Positions 28,771 to 37,718 of a DNA stretch of 64,000 nt are shown one piece after another. Each line of letters opens with the position of its first letter. Within the stretch, counting starts at the first letter, position 1. This DNA is from Methanocorpusculum sp. (GTDB lineage Archaea; Halobacteriota; Methanomicrobia; Methanomicrobiales; Methanocorpusculaceae): assembly GCA_029986255.1 (NCBI GenBank), contig DALTYD010000002.1:1-64000 (forward strand), given 5' to 3'. Under the pieces are notes generated by a model. The model saw only the letters and a program-made list of their open reading frames with translations, had not been told where the DNA came from and searched no databases. Both the position numbers and the translations under genes were made by a program.

Positions 28771-29007
28771 CTATTGGATAATATATCCAAACTTCTCCTC
28801 ATACTCATTTACACTTTTCTGCAGTATCATCAGAAATTTTTTGCATGAGATGGGCTAATGGGAACAATAGCTTTTGCGTTTGCCTGAAGCAATGTCGATA
28901 GCTGATGTAAAATATCATCGTGACCTCATCATCCTTGAAAGCGATATGAATCATATTACTATACACAAGGTCAAGATTCTGTGAAATTTGGACACGAATC
29001 TCATTTC
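28771..29007 (-). pseudogene. Decayed DUF3467 gene
   Basis: On the minus strand the frames together spell a DUF3467-like protein. One frame gives NEIRVQISQNLDLVYSNMIH then IAFKDDEVTM. A second gives ILHQLSTLLQANAKAIVPIS then PSHAKNF. A third gives LMILQKSVNEYEEKFGYIIQ and a stop at 28771-28773. The DUF3467 landmarks are the YxN segment, the SPxHAK motif and the closing YExKFG. At least two frame changes break the gene, so it is inactive. DUF3467 proteins are small and of unknown function. The identification is by eye from memory of the family. Confidence 0.7.
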
Positions 29008-29529
29008 TACCGTAAGTACAATATTATTGGTACGAATATAATTACTAATATTATCTTACAGAATCAGTTATGCTATGAGGTTAGCATCCACTTCAACACA
29101 TGAACAAAATCAATCTAGCGTTGATTAACCATACAAAGAATGTTTCACGCATAATTTCTGAAAATAGACAAATATTTGCAGATATCAGTACTTCAAAGAG
29201 AGAAGAGGGGGAAAGATCTCTGTAAGAAACATAATCAAACAAAACCCATAAATTAGTTCAAGGAGAAACAGACTAGCATATAGAAATAGAATATGCGTAA
29301 AATCTTCGACAATATTTAATACAGGAAACAAAGCAATGAGAATCTGTAAGTAAAGTAGTCAAAAATCAGATAGTAGATACCATCGATCATTCATAACACA
29401 CTTCATAAAAGATGAGAACTATTTTTAAATATAAAAATATATATTAAATTGTTTTATAATGGTATAGGACGATATCTACATATTCGTTCACAACAGACAA
29501 GATATCTACCTGCATTTACAGGATTATTC
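29008..29529. other. Spacer with probable promoter of the iron-uptake operon
   Basis: No gene is recognised. At 29421-29448 an AT-only block includes TTTAAATATA, a good archaeal TATA-type element. Transcription from it would begin near 29455 and leave a leader of roughly 75 bases before the regulator's start at 29530. Confidence 0.5.
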
Positions 29530-30180
29530 ATGGCCTCCGAACTCGCTGAAGATATTCTAGAAGAAATACTCAATAGTGGCACAGACGAGGTTTTGCTTCA
29601 TGTGCTTAAACGCCCCAATCAAACCAGTGCAGATATAGAAAAAGCTATAAATACACTTGTTGAGCATGGATTTGTACATCGCGGAAGAAAAACAGTGCAC
29701 CTCACGGAAAAAGGGTCTAAAAAAGCTGCACAAGTTGCACGCAAACATGCAGTTCTTGAAACGTTTCTTACCGATGTTCTTGGAAAGCAGCCGGAAACAG
29801 CATCTCAGGAGGCATGTATTCTGGAACATAATATCTCAAATGAAACAATTGAACGCCTCGACAATTTTTTAGATAAAAGAAAACCAGAACCCATAAGTCA
29901 GGATATGATTAAATTCACCAATCACAACAATCTCACACGCAAAAACCCAATAATCCCACTTCCCGAGTGTGCTGAAGGATCTCTATTACATGTCTCCATG
30001 ATCCAGTGTTTTGCCAAGCACAGTAGATTAATTGATCTAGGAGTAATTCCAGGTGAATTGATTACTCTGCGGCGAAAACTTGTGAATAATGCCGTTGTCA
30101 TCACCGTAAAAGGATGTGATATTGCATTAAGTCCAGAAGTATCAGCCAACATTATGGTGGAACGGTGTGAAACATCATGA
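29530..30180 (+). CDS. DtxR-family metal-dependent regulator with FeoA domain
   Basis: A 216-residue iron- or manganese-responsive repressor. The N-terminal winged helix is visible (ADIEKAINTLVEHGFVHRGR, then VHLTEKGSKKAAQVARKHAVLETFL), followed by the metal-binding and dimerisation region (QEACILEHNISNETIERLDNFL) and a C-terminal SH3-like FeoA domain (GSLLHVSMIQCFAKHSRLIDLGVIPG). I choose the ATG at 29530 (MASELAEDILEEI), as the upstream 27 residues of the frame are not family-like. The stop overlaps the feoB start, so regulator and transporter are coupled, and the regulator probably controls its own operon in response to ferrous iron. Confidence 0.9.
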   Translation: MASELAEDILEEILNSGTDEVLLHVLKRPNQTSADIEKAINTLVEHGFVHRGRKTVHLTEKGSKKAAQVARKHAVLETFLTDVLGKQPETASQEACILEHNISNETIERLDNFLDKRKPEPISQDMIKFTNHNNLTRKNPIIPLPECAEGSLLHVSMIQCFAKHSRLIDLGVIPGELITLRRKLVNNAVVITVKGCDIALSPEVSANIMVERCETS

Positions 30181-32045
30181 TGCTAAGGGCTGCACTTATT
30201 GGAAATCCAAGCGTCGGAAAATCACTTATTTTCAATCATTTGACTGGACTCGGGGTGGAGGTAAGCAATTACCCGGGAACAACTATTAGAGTGATGCATG
30301 GTATAGTACGATACGGTGATGCTGAGTTTTCGCTTGACGATCTTCCTGGGATCTATTCGCTCTCAGGGGGCTCGACCGAGGAGAATATGGTCAGGGAACA
30401 TCTAATTTCAGAGATGCTGGATCTAGTAATTGCAGTACTTGATGCCAAACATCTTGAGAGAAATCTGTATCTTCTGTTGCAAGTAACCGAGATCAAAAAA
30501 CCACTGATAGTAATTCTCAATATGATGGATGAGGCGGAAACTGCAGGAAAAATTATCGATGTAACCTCTCTTTCAAAACAACTCGGAGTACCGATCATTC
30601 CCTTAATTGCAACGAGCGGCAAAAATCTCGATGAGCTTGTTCGCATAGTTTTAGATGGGAACATACCTGTTCCTTCGATTTCAATTCAGTATGAACATCA
30701 CATAGAGGCCGCAGTTCACAGTTTACAGAAGTACCACGGATTAACTCAGTCAGAAGCTCTATGGGCACTAGCAAGTATTTCCGTGAGTACAATTACCCAA
30801 GAAATTCATGAAAATGCTCTCATAATTTCAGAAGAAATTGAACGTCGGCACAACATGTCTCCAGAGCAGATCATTGCAACGAATAGGCATAATTTTGCAA
30901 AAAAATTGGCTACATCGGTTATCAGTACAGCACCACCGCACCATAGATATGACTTAGATATACTCCTTACTTGTAGATTTCCAGGGTTGCCGATTCTTGT
31001 AATCATTATGCTCTCTATCCTTTCGATCGTATTTACTCTCGGAGGAGTATTCGAAGAGATAATTGTCTCCCTGATGACAACATACATCGTCGAACCGTTC
31101 CACGCCCAGGATCTAGATCCATTTACAGATACTCTCGGTAGTGCAATCATTCTAGCTCTGATGTCTGGACTTGGAATTGCATTTCCATACGTATTCCTTT
31201 TCTATCTCTTCATCTCAGTCCTAGAGGATACAGGATATCTAACACGAGCCGCATTTCTTGCAGATCGCGGTATGCACAAACTGGGTTTACATGGTCAGGG
31301 ATTAATTCCAATGGTATTATCATTTGGGTGTAGTGTTCCTGCCATCATGAGTACGCGCCTTCTCTCTACTAAGCGCGAGCGCATGATTGCATCAGTGTTA
31401 GTGACAATGCTCCCCTGCTCAGCGAGGACGGTGGTTATTTCCGGAATAGTCGCATCCTTTATTGGGTTGACTGCGGCGTTTTCTATTTATCTGATCGTGT
31501 TCGTTCTAGTATTTTTTGTGGGTTGTTTGCTCTCCCAAATTACTCCAGGAGAGCAATATGGGATGATCCTTGAGATGGCAGAACTTAGGAGACCTATAGT
31601 ATCTCACATTATTCGAAAAGCATGGATGAGAGTGCGCGAGTTCATCTATATTGCAATGCCACTGCTCTTAGTAAGCAGTATCTTCCTTGGACTGTCTGAA
31701 TATTATGGCATTGTTGCGATGTTTGAGAGAGTCATCGATCCAATCTCAACAACGATTCTGGGTCTCCCAGGATTTGCATGTACGGCACTAATGTTTGGAA
31801 TTCTCCGCAAGGAGATGGCATTTGAAACACTGGCAGTGATAGCTGGAACTGCAAATATTGCGGAGATTCTATCCAGTGAGCAGCTCTACATTTTTGCACT
31901 TGTATGTACGTTGTTTATTCCATGCATCTCTACGATTGCAGTTCTCATGCGAGAGACAGGAGTTCGGCATACGATTATAATTACCATATTTACTTTGTGC
32001 CTGGGAATTAGTCTGGGAGCACTAACACACCTGCTACTACTATAA
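30177..32045 (+). CDS. feoB: Ferrous iron transport protein B
   Basis: Membrane GTPase that takes up Fe(II). The N-terminal G domain begins at once: GNPSVGKSLIF (residues 9-19), NYPGTT, DLPGIYSL and LNMMDEAE. A helical spacer follows, then the membrane domain from about residue 270 with the two Gate motifs (GCSVPAIMSTR near 380 and PCISTIAV near 590). The 622-residue protein is complete though on the short side. It is preceded by its DtxR-FeoA regulator with an ATGATG overlap, and there is no separate feoA gene because that domain is fused to the regulator. Confidence 0.95.
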   Translation: MMLRAALIGNPSVGKSLIFNHLTGLGVEVSNYPGTTIRVMHGIVRYGDAEFSLDDLPGIYSLSGGSTEENMVREHLISEMLDLVIAVLDAKHLERNLYLLLQVTEIKKPLIVILNMMDEAETAGKIIDVTSLSKQLGVPIIPLIATSGKNLDELVRIVLDGNIPVPSISIQYEHHIEAAVHSLQKYHGLTQSEALWALASISVSTITQEIHENALIISEEIERRHNMSPEQIIATNRHNFAKKLATSVISTAPPHHRYDLDILLTCRFPGLPILVIIMLSILSIVFTLGGVFEEIIVSLMTTYIVEPFHAQDLDPFTDTLGSAIILALMSGLGIAFPYVFLFYLFISVLEDTGYLTRAAFLADRGMHKLGLHGQGLIPMVLSFGCSVPAIMSTRLLSTKRERMIASVLVTMLPCSARTVVISGIVASFIGLTAAFSIYLIVFVLVFFVGCLLSQITPGEQYGMILEMAELRRPIVSHIIRKAWMRVREFIYIAMPLLLVSSIFLGLSEYYGIVAMFERVIDPISTTILGLPGFACTALMFGILRKEMAFETLAVIAGTANIAEILSSEQLYIFALVCTLFIPCISTIAVLMRETGVRHTIIITIFTLCLGISLGALTHLLLL

Positions 32046-32078
32046 CGAACAATAGCTCATTATATTATAAAATCCACT

Positions 32079-32086
32079 GGAGGAGG
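32079..32086 (+). promoter_or_regulatory. Shine-Dalgarno sequence of dphB
   Basis: GGAGGAGG two bases before the ATG at 32089. It is a near-perfect match to the anti-Shine-Dalgarno sequence and fixes the start, though the spacing is unusually short. Confidence 0.7.
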
Positions 32087-32088
32087 AA

Positions 32089-32847
32089 ATGCTAACATTT
32101 ATTGGTCTTGGACTCTATGACGAGTGTGACGTTTCCATACGAGGATTAGAGACAATTCAAGCTGCAGACACGGTATTCCTTGAGGTATACACATCTCTTC
32201 TGACTGGAACCTCACTTTCCAGACTGGAGGAGTATTATGGAAAGAAGATTATACTACTCTATCGAGAGGATGTAGAGCTGCACCCCGAACCAATCCTGGA
32301 TGCTGCGACACAAGGAAATGCAGTATTTTTAACTGCAGGCGATGCAATGATCGCCACGACCCATGCAGATATCCGCATTCGAGCTGCAGAGAGAGGTATC
32401 ACTACACGAATTATCCATGGTGCCTCCATTATGACCGCTGTTTGTGGTTTATGTGGTCTGCAAAACTACCGATTTGGCAAGTCTGTATCCATTCCATTTC
32501 CTTACAGAAAATGGTATCCAATGACACCAATAGAGGTTATATCAGCAAACCTGAGACAAGATCTTCACACACTAGTATTCTTGGATATTCAGAAGGACAA
32601 AGAACGATATATGAGTATCAAGGAAGCAGTCGAACTTCTTGAAGAACAAGCATCACGATTAGAATACAACATACCCCTCTATATCGGCATTGCCCGCGCC
32701 GGTTCAGAAAATTCAGTAGTTCATGCAGGGAATGCAGAGGAGATGCAACGGTTTTCATTCGGTGCACCACTGCACATGATGGTAGTTCCAGGAAAATTGC
32801 ATGACATTGAACGCGAATATCTGGTAAGATTTGCAGGATTATGCTAA
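32089..32847 (+). CDS. dphB: Diphthine synthase
   Basis: SAM-dependent methyltransferase of the tetrapyrrole-methylase fold that trimethylates the modified histidine of elongation factor 2 on the way to diphthamide. The 252-residue protein opens with FIGLGLYDECDVSIRGL, has LTAGDAMIATTH near residue 81 and HGASIMTAVCGLCGLQNYRFGKS near 106, all family hallmarks. It lies 43 bases after feoB, with its own Shine-Dalgarno sequence, and overlaps the next gene by seven bases. Confidence 0.95.
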   Translation: MLTFIGLGLYDECDVSIRGLETIQAADTVFLEVYTSLLTGTSLSRLEEYYGKKIILLYREDVELHPEPILDAATQGNAVFLTAGDAMIATTHADIRIRAAERGITTRIIHGASIMTAVCGLCGLQNYRFGKSVSIPFPYRKWYPMTPIEVISANLRQDLHTLVFLDIQKDKERYMSIKEAVELLEEQASRLEYNIPLYIGIARAGSENSVVHAGNAEEMQRFSFGAPLHMMVVPGKLHDIEREYLVRFAGLC

Positions 32848-33410
32848 TTGAATCCTATGGTCAAGAATTAGTCAACAAGGCAAATGTAGTGTTACCAGTA
32901 GCACCCATGGAGACACCACTCGGTGCAACCGCAACTGAGATTCTGGAGATGTTTAGATGTTATGCATCCGATGGAATGGTTTTTCATCGAAGAAACGATC
33001 CAGTTAATGCAATAGCATCCTTTGCTTACGGACATGGATGGCTGGATACCGGGATATTCCTCGGATATTTGCTGGAAAAAACTACTCATCACCTTCCCAA
33101 AATTACTGAACGAATTCCCGAGATACATAAGGATCATCTAACTGAGAAAACATATCGATATCAGCGAATGCTTTCCTCAGCACTTACAGGCATTGTCATA
33201 TACCCCGACACTGAGACACAAATGGGATCTGCTGCTCAGTACATCAAGACTATTGTAGTGTCTGCTCGTACACAGGGATGCAGATTTATTGATGGAGATG
33301 ATCTCGTTTCAGCTCTTGTATCCATCTCATATGGATATGGATGGCTAGACTGTGGTATACGTGCTGGTCTTTTTGGGATTAGTGGTGATAGAAAATTATT
33401 CACAATATAA
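32841..33410 (+). CDS. DUF357-containing protein
   Basis: A 189-residue protein with two copies of a helical motif: FAYGHGWLDTGIFLGYL near residue 56 and ISYGYGWLDCGIRAGLFG near 160. This repeated YGxGWLDxG element is the mark of archaeal DUF357 proteins. Function is unknown. It overlaps dphB by seven bases, which suggests coupling with diphthamide synthesis or translation, but this is from position only. Confidence 0.85.
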   Translation: MLIESYGQELVNKANVVLPVAPMETPLGATATEILEMFRCYASDGMVFHRRNDPVNAIASFAYGHGWLDTGIFLGYLLEKTTHHLPKITERIPEIHKDHLTEKTYRYQRMLSSALTGIVIYPDTETQMGSAAQYIKTIVVSARTQGCRFIDGDDLVSALVSISYGYGWLDCGIRAGLFGISGDRKLFTI

Positions 33411-34146
33411 ATTTAAAAAACATATAAAAAAATAGATATTTTTTTAATAATTTCATACGAATACAAACATAGAGAAAATAATTTTGGAAAGGGGAGATAT
33501 TAGAGAGACTAAATAGAAAAGAGGATTACAAAACATACGCGAAAAATAGAAATAAGATATGTTTTATCTAAGATAAGAATTGTCATCATTGCGTCACAAC
33601 ATATGATATAAAAGTACTTTTCCACGATTTTTTTTTACAGTTATACGCCTACTGATGCTCTGAGATAGATAAAAACAAAGACAGACATGCATCTCAACAT
33701 AATCAGATAAGAGACATCTCAAGATGGATTAATCGATTTTTGAATCAAACATAGGATTAAAAACCACGTCTAAGATTTCATTATGGAAGAGCAGAAAAAA
33801 GTAGGGTAAATAGAGTTCCACTTATGATACCTCCTTTAGGATCTTTGAAAATTTGAAAAATGCTTAAAAAGATATGCGCATTAAATGAGGAGAACAGCAT
33901 TTTGCATATAATAATATTTAAAATGATAATAATAGTATCCATATGACAAGAAATTTATTAAACAAACATTGATTGATTCAAGTTACTATTAAGAACAAAT
34001 TTATTTTGCATATTAATTTAAAAATGAGATATAAAAATATATTAAGGAATATTAGATCATTCCTATGTTAGTAATCCCAATAGGATTGATAACAAGGGAA
34101 GGACTAGTAGTAAACAAAGAATGCCCTCAATGGAGAGCTGGACTCA
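33411..34146. other. AT-rich spacer, promoter for the ABC operon at its end
   Basis: No complete gene. An AT block near 34031-34049 is a likely promoter for the downstream transporter. A 52-codon frame starts at 34064 (MLVIPIGLITREGLVV) and runs into the permease gene in another frame; it could be a remnant of a substrate-binding protein or chance. No substrate-binding protein is present. Confidence 0.5.
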
Positions 34147-34908
34147 ATGAAATGGTACTTCAAACTTATACTTCCTACACTCTTTATCACAGGATGGGAA
34201 ATTGCATCTATTCTTATAAATAATGAGTACATTCTTCCAAGTGCACAATATATTCTCTCTATTTTGATAAAACCGTTCACAGATATTTTTGGATATAGTA
34301 GTTTAGTGGAAAATTCTCTGGTTAGTATTTATCGTGTCTCACTCGGATTTATTGTCGCCTGTAGTATTTCAGTACCACTAGGTATTCTGTTTGGTAGATA
34401 TCAAGTACTTGAGGAACTAGGAGATTGGATGATTCAAATTCTCCGACCAATTCCTCCAATCGCATGGGTACCATTGTCTATGGCCTGGTTTGGTATTGGT
34501 CTTGCTGCAATTGAGTTCATAATTGTTATTGGATGTATATTTCCAATTTTAGTGAACACGATTGATGGGGTAAAAAGGGTTAAAAAAATCTGGATTGAGA
34601 CGGCAAAAATTTATCAGGCAAATGAATGGCAGATCATGAGCAAGGTAATTGTACCTGCTGCAGGACCAGCTATCTGGAGTGGACTTCGAGTGGGCTTTGG
34701 GATTGCCTGGATGAGCGTTGTAGCAGCAGAAATGATGCCAGGAACAATGCAAGGACTTGGTAATTTAATTATGCAGACATTTGCTTTAGGACAGATAAAT
34801 GTAGTTGTTGCAGGGATGATGGCAATTGGTGTTATTGGTATTATGATGGATCAGTTCTTTCAGTATGTCCAGAAACGAATGTTTGGATGGGAGGTACTTG
34901 ATAAATGA
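34147..34908 (+). CDS. ABC transporter permease (SsuC/TauC/NrtB-type)
   Basis: A 253-residue permease with about six membrane helices. The cytoplasmic EAA-type loop is visible as WIETAKIYQANEWQIMSKVIVPAAGPAIWSGLRVGFG near residues 148-184, which contacts the ATPase, and the family segment RPIPPIAWVPLSMAWFG lies near 98. The group takes up sulfonates, nitrate or bicarbonate, thiamine precursors and similar small organic anions, so the substrate cannot be named. It overlaps the ATPase gene by four bases. Confidence 0.9.
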   Translation: MKWYFKLILPTLFITGWEIASILINNEYILPSAQYILSILIKPFTDIFGYSSLVENSLVSIYRVSLGFIVACSISVPLGILFGRYQVLEELGDWMIQILRPIPPIAWVPLSMAWFGIGLAAIEFIIVIGCIFPILVNTIDGVKRVKKIWIETAKIYQANEWQIMSKVIVPAAGPAIWSGLRVGFGIAWMSVVAAEMMPGTMQGLGNLIMQTFALGQINVVVAGMMAIGVIGIMMDQFFQYVQKRMFGWEVLDK

Positions 34909-35687
34909 TGAACAAGGACAAGACCTGGGTAAGAGTTCAACAGGCAACAAAGAGGTTTACAACCCACAATGGAGAACTCACGGCTCTAGAAGACATAAAT
35001 CTGGAGATTCAGAATGGGCAATTTGTATGTCTTCTCGGCCCTTCGGGTTGTGGGAAGACAACACTTCTTCGAATGATTGGCGGTTTGGATAGACCAACAG
35101 AAGGCGAAATTACGATTAATGGGCAGATGGTCAAGAACCCATCCCCAAAAATGACAATGGTGTCTCAAGAGTATTCTCTGTACCCGTGGAGAACAATTGC
35201 GGAGAATGTAGGATTAGGCCTTGAGATGAAGAATATTCCTGAGAGAGAATGGAAACTCAAGGTAATGAAAGAATTGAAGCTTGTCGGTCTTGAAAATTTT
35301 GCGGAAAGTTATCCATACGAGTTGTCTGGGGGTATGCGACAACGAGCGGCAGTTGCACGTGCTCTTGCTACAGATCCAGCAGTAATGTTGATGGACGAAC
35401 CATTCGGTGCTCTTGATGCACAGACGCGAAACAAAATGCAATACGAACTGCTAAACATCTGGAAAAAAACAGAAAAAACAATTCTGTTTGTGACCCACAG
35501 TGTTGATGAAGCAGTGTACCTTGCGGACAAAATAATAATTCTAACACCACATCCAGGAACAATTCACAAAATTTATGAAATAACTCTACCAAGGCCAAGA
35601 GAGAGAACGGATGTCGAGTTTGCAAAGATCCAAAAAATTATCCTGCACATTATTGAGAAATTAGAAACCAACAATCAGAACCTTTAA
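34905..35687 (+). CDS. ABC transporter ATP-binding protein (SsuB/TauB-type)
   Basis: A 260-residue ATPase with Walker A GPSGCGKTT (near residue 45), Q-loop SQEYSLYPW, signature LSGGMRQR, Walker B VMLMDEPFGALD and the switch histidine in VTHSVDEAVYL. It energises the permease encoded directly upstream. The two form a transporter core; no binding protein gene lies in the window. Confidence 0.93.
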   Translation: MMNKDKTWVRVQQATKRFTTHNGELTALEDINLEIQNGQFVCLLGPSGCGKTTLLRMIGGLDRPTEGEITINGQMVKNPSPKMTMVSQEYSLYPWRTIAENVGLGLEMKNIPEREWKLKVMKELKLVGLENFAESYPYELSGGMRQRAAVARALATDPAVMLMDEPFGALDAQTRNKMQYELLNIWKKTEKTILFVTHSVDEAVYLADKIIILTPHPGTIHKIYEITLPRPRERTDVEFAKIQKIILHIIEKLETNNQNL

Positions 35688-35742
35688 TATTGAAACTTGC
35701 TAATGTAATTAGCACATTTAGAGAGCGAGGAGTTAGTTAAAA

Positions 35743-36243
35743 ATGGTTAGAAAACCAGCCCGAATGTACCGAAATATTGCTAAGAAAGCCTACTGTCGCC
35801 GTGAATATATGGGAGGTGTTCCAGGTGTTAAGGTAGTACAATTTGATATGGGAAATGTCTCAACAGAATTTCCAGTTGCAATTCATCTGGAAGTTCTCGA
35901 GGCATGCCAAATTCGCCACACGGCAATGGAGGCTGCACGAATTAATATGAATCGACGTCTGATGAAAGATGTAGGTAGAAACAATTTCCATTTAAAAATC
36001 CGAGCATATCCACACCATGTTATTCGGGAGCACAAACAAGCTACAGGTGCAGGTGCAGATCGAGTTTCCGAGGGGATGCGTCTTGCATTTGGTAAAGCGG
36101 TTGGCACTGCAGCACGAGTTGAACCTAGACAGCGCGTTTTCACAGTCTGGACATCGGAGCAGTATATTAATCAGGCGAAGGACGCGCTTCTACACAGTGG
36201 CTACAAACTACCTTCACCAACTCGAGTTGTTGTTGAGAACTAA
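35743..36243 (+). CDS. rpl10e: 50S ribosomal protein L10e (uL16)
   Basis: Archaeal/eukaryotic type L10e, 166 residues, which sits at the central protuberance near the A-site tRNA. The N-terminus [23 protein letters not shown] and the [22 protein letters not shown] segment are diagnostic. A GAGGAG-containing Shine-Dalgarno region precedes the ATG. It is a single gene between the ABC operon and tRNA-Arg. Confidence 0.96.
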   Translation: MVRKPARMYRNIAKKAYCRREYMGGVPGVKVVQFDMGNVSTEFPVAIHLEVLEACQIRHTAMEAARINMNRRLMKDVGRNNFHLKIRAYPHHVIREHKQATGAGADRVSEGMRLAFGKAVGTAARVEPRQRVFTVWTSEQYINQAKDALLHSGYKLPSPTRVVVEN

Positions 36244-36427
36244 GTTGCTCATGACTCTAAACCAATACTATATCTTTTCATTTTATGACTCTTCCATAAA
36301 GTAGGGGTTGGTGTATATTAATAATCCATTCCGGGCATATTAAAAAAGAAGAGACATTCAATATGGGTACAATTCTCTCGCTTCTGTAAATGAAGATCCA
36401 ATGTACACCCGAAATGTTTATCCTCAG

Positions 36428-36502
36428 GGACATGTAGCCAAGCCAGGATATGGCATCAGCCTCCTAAGCTGAAGATCTAGGGTTCAAATCCCTACATGTC
36501 CG
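36428..36502 (+). tRNA. tRNA-Arg (anticodon CCT)
   Basis: A 75-base tRNA. The acceptor stem GGACATG pairs with CATGTCC, the discriminator is G, the anticodon stem TCAGC/GCTGA encloses CTCCTAA giving anticodon CCT, and the T arm holds TAGGG/CCCTA. The CCA end is not encoded. It reads AGG. The trm1 start codon follows only 17 bases after its 3' end, so both are likely on one primary transcript. Confidence 0.94.
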
Positions 36503-36519
36503 TCTTTTGGAGAATTATT

Positions 36520-37701
36520 ATGAAATTACGACTGGTCACAGAAGGAACTACAACATTTGAAGCACCAGTACAAGATGAAAATACCAAATTTCCACCTGGG
36601 ACAGCCCCCATCTTCTATAACACTAAAACGGAGCTAAGCCGCGACATAACTGTCTTGCTCCTATCATGCATAACTCCAGATGACTACCTAGATGCTATGG
36701 CAGCAACGGGGGTTAGAGGATTACGGGTTGCTCATGAAACTAGGATCCCAGCTATCATAAACGATCATAATCCAGTTGCAGTATCCATTATCAAAAAAAA
36801 TGCAAAATTTATTTGTGGAAGCACCCGCATAACCTGTGACGACGCTAACCGACTCATGTGCACAGAACGCTTTGATGCAATCGACCTCGATCCATTCGGG
36901 ACGCCAGTTCCCTTTCTAGATGCAGCAGCACGCGCTGCAAAGCGCTACCTTTTCATCACGGCAACAGACACCGCTCCACTCTGCGGTGCACATCTCAAAG
37001 CAGGAATACGGCGCTACTTCACCACTCCCCGAAATACTGAATATCACGCTGAGGTTGGTCTCCGCATAATGATGGGAGCAATGGCAAAAGAACTCGTCAA
37101 ATATGATCGAGGCATGGAACCTATTCTCAGCTTTGCCAAAAACCATTACTTTCGAACCCACATCCGCATCCATAGCAGTGTCACTGCCGCAGAATCCACC
37201 ATGGATCTAATCGGTTTCATCATGCAGTGCCCAAAATGCCTCTATCGCACCGAACAGAAAGGCTCCCTAATCCCTCGTTCTCAAACATGTCTAATGTGCG
37301 GAACAGAAACCGAAGCAATTGGTCCTCTATGGATGGGATCACTGCAAAACAAAGAAACAATCATCACACTCCTCACAAAACTTCCTACAATGCAGTTTAG
37401 AACCACAAAACAAATAGACAAACTACTTCGCCAGCTCCTAGCTGAACCAGATACATGCACATTCTATGACTATCACATCATTTCTCACAACCTTCACAAA
37501 TCTCCACCACGGATAAATGAATTGATCTCTGGTTTGAACACACTGGGATACTACACAGTCAGAACTCACTTTGCAGATACTGGCATCAAAACCACTGCAC
37601 CACTTCTCGTCATCGAAGAGTGGATAAATACATGGAATAGGAAACAAAAGAACCATACAGAGATTGACAACGAAAAGAAACAGAACAACTATGCTGAATA
37701 A
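36520..37701 (+). CDS. trm1: tRNA (guanine(26)-N2)-dimethyltransferase
   Basis: Trm1 methylates G26 of tRNAs with SAM. I start at the ATG at 36520 (MKLRLVTEGTTTFEAP), preceded by GGAG, for 393 residues. Features are NDHNPVAVSIIKKNAKF (SAM-binding region near residue 80), the catalytic DLDPFGTPVPFLDAA near 118, and a zinc-binding C-terminal part (CPKCLYR, CLMCG). It lies directly behind tRNA-Arg and ends 17 bases before the convergent fdhD gene. Confidence 0.95.
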   Translation: MKLRLVTEGTTTFEAPVQDENTKFPPGTAPIFYNTKTELSRDITVLLLSCITPDDYLDAMAATGVRGLRVAHETRIPAIINDHNPVAVSIIKKNAKFICGSTRITCDDANRLMCTERFDAIDLDPFGTPVPFLDAAARAAKRYLFITATDTAPLCGAHLKAGIRRYFTTPRNTEYHAEVGLRIMMGAMAKELVKYDRGMEPILSFAKNHYFRTHIRIHSSVTAAESTMDLIGFIMQCPKCLYRTEQKGSLIPRSQTCLMCGTETEAIGPLWMGSLQNKETIITLLTKLPTMQFRTTKQIDKLLRQLLAEPDTCTFYDYHIISHNLHKSPPRINELISGLNTLGYYTVRTHFADTGIKTTAPLLVIEEWINTWNRKQKNHTEIDNEKKQNNYAE

Positions 37702-37718
37702 ATCATGTCAGAGATTCA

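Noticed and set aside
34075..34146. Possible riboswitch in the leader of the ABC transporter
   Set aside because: No match by eye to TPP or other known riboswitch cores, and no strong stem-loop pattern.
34064..34222. 52-codon frame overlapping the ABC permease start, considered as the tail of a substrate-binding protein
   Set aside because: It runs into the permease gene out of frame and has no recognisable binding-protein sequence.
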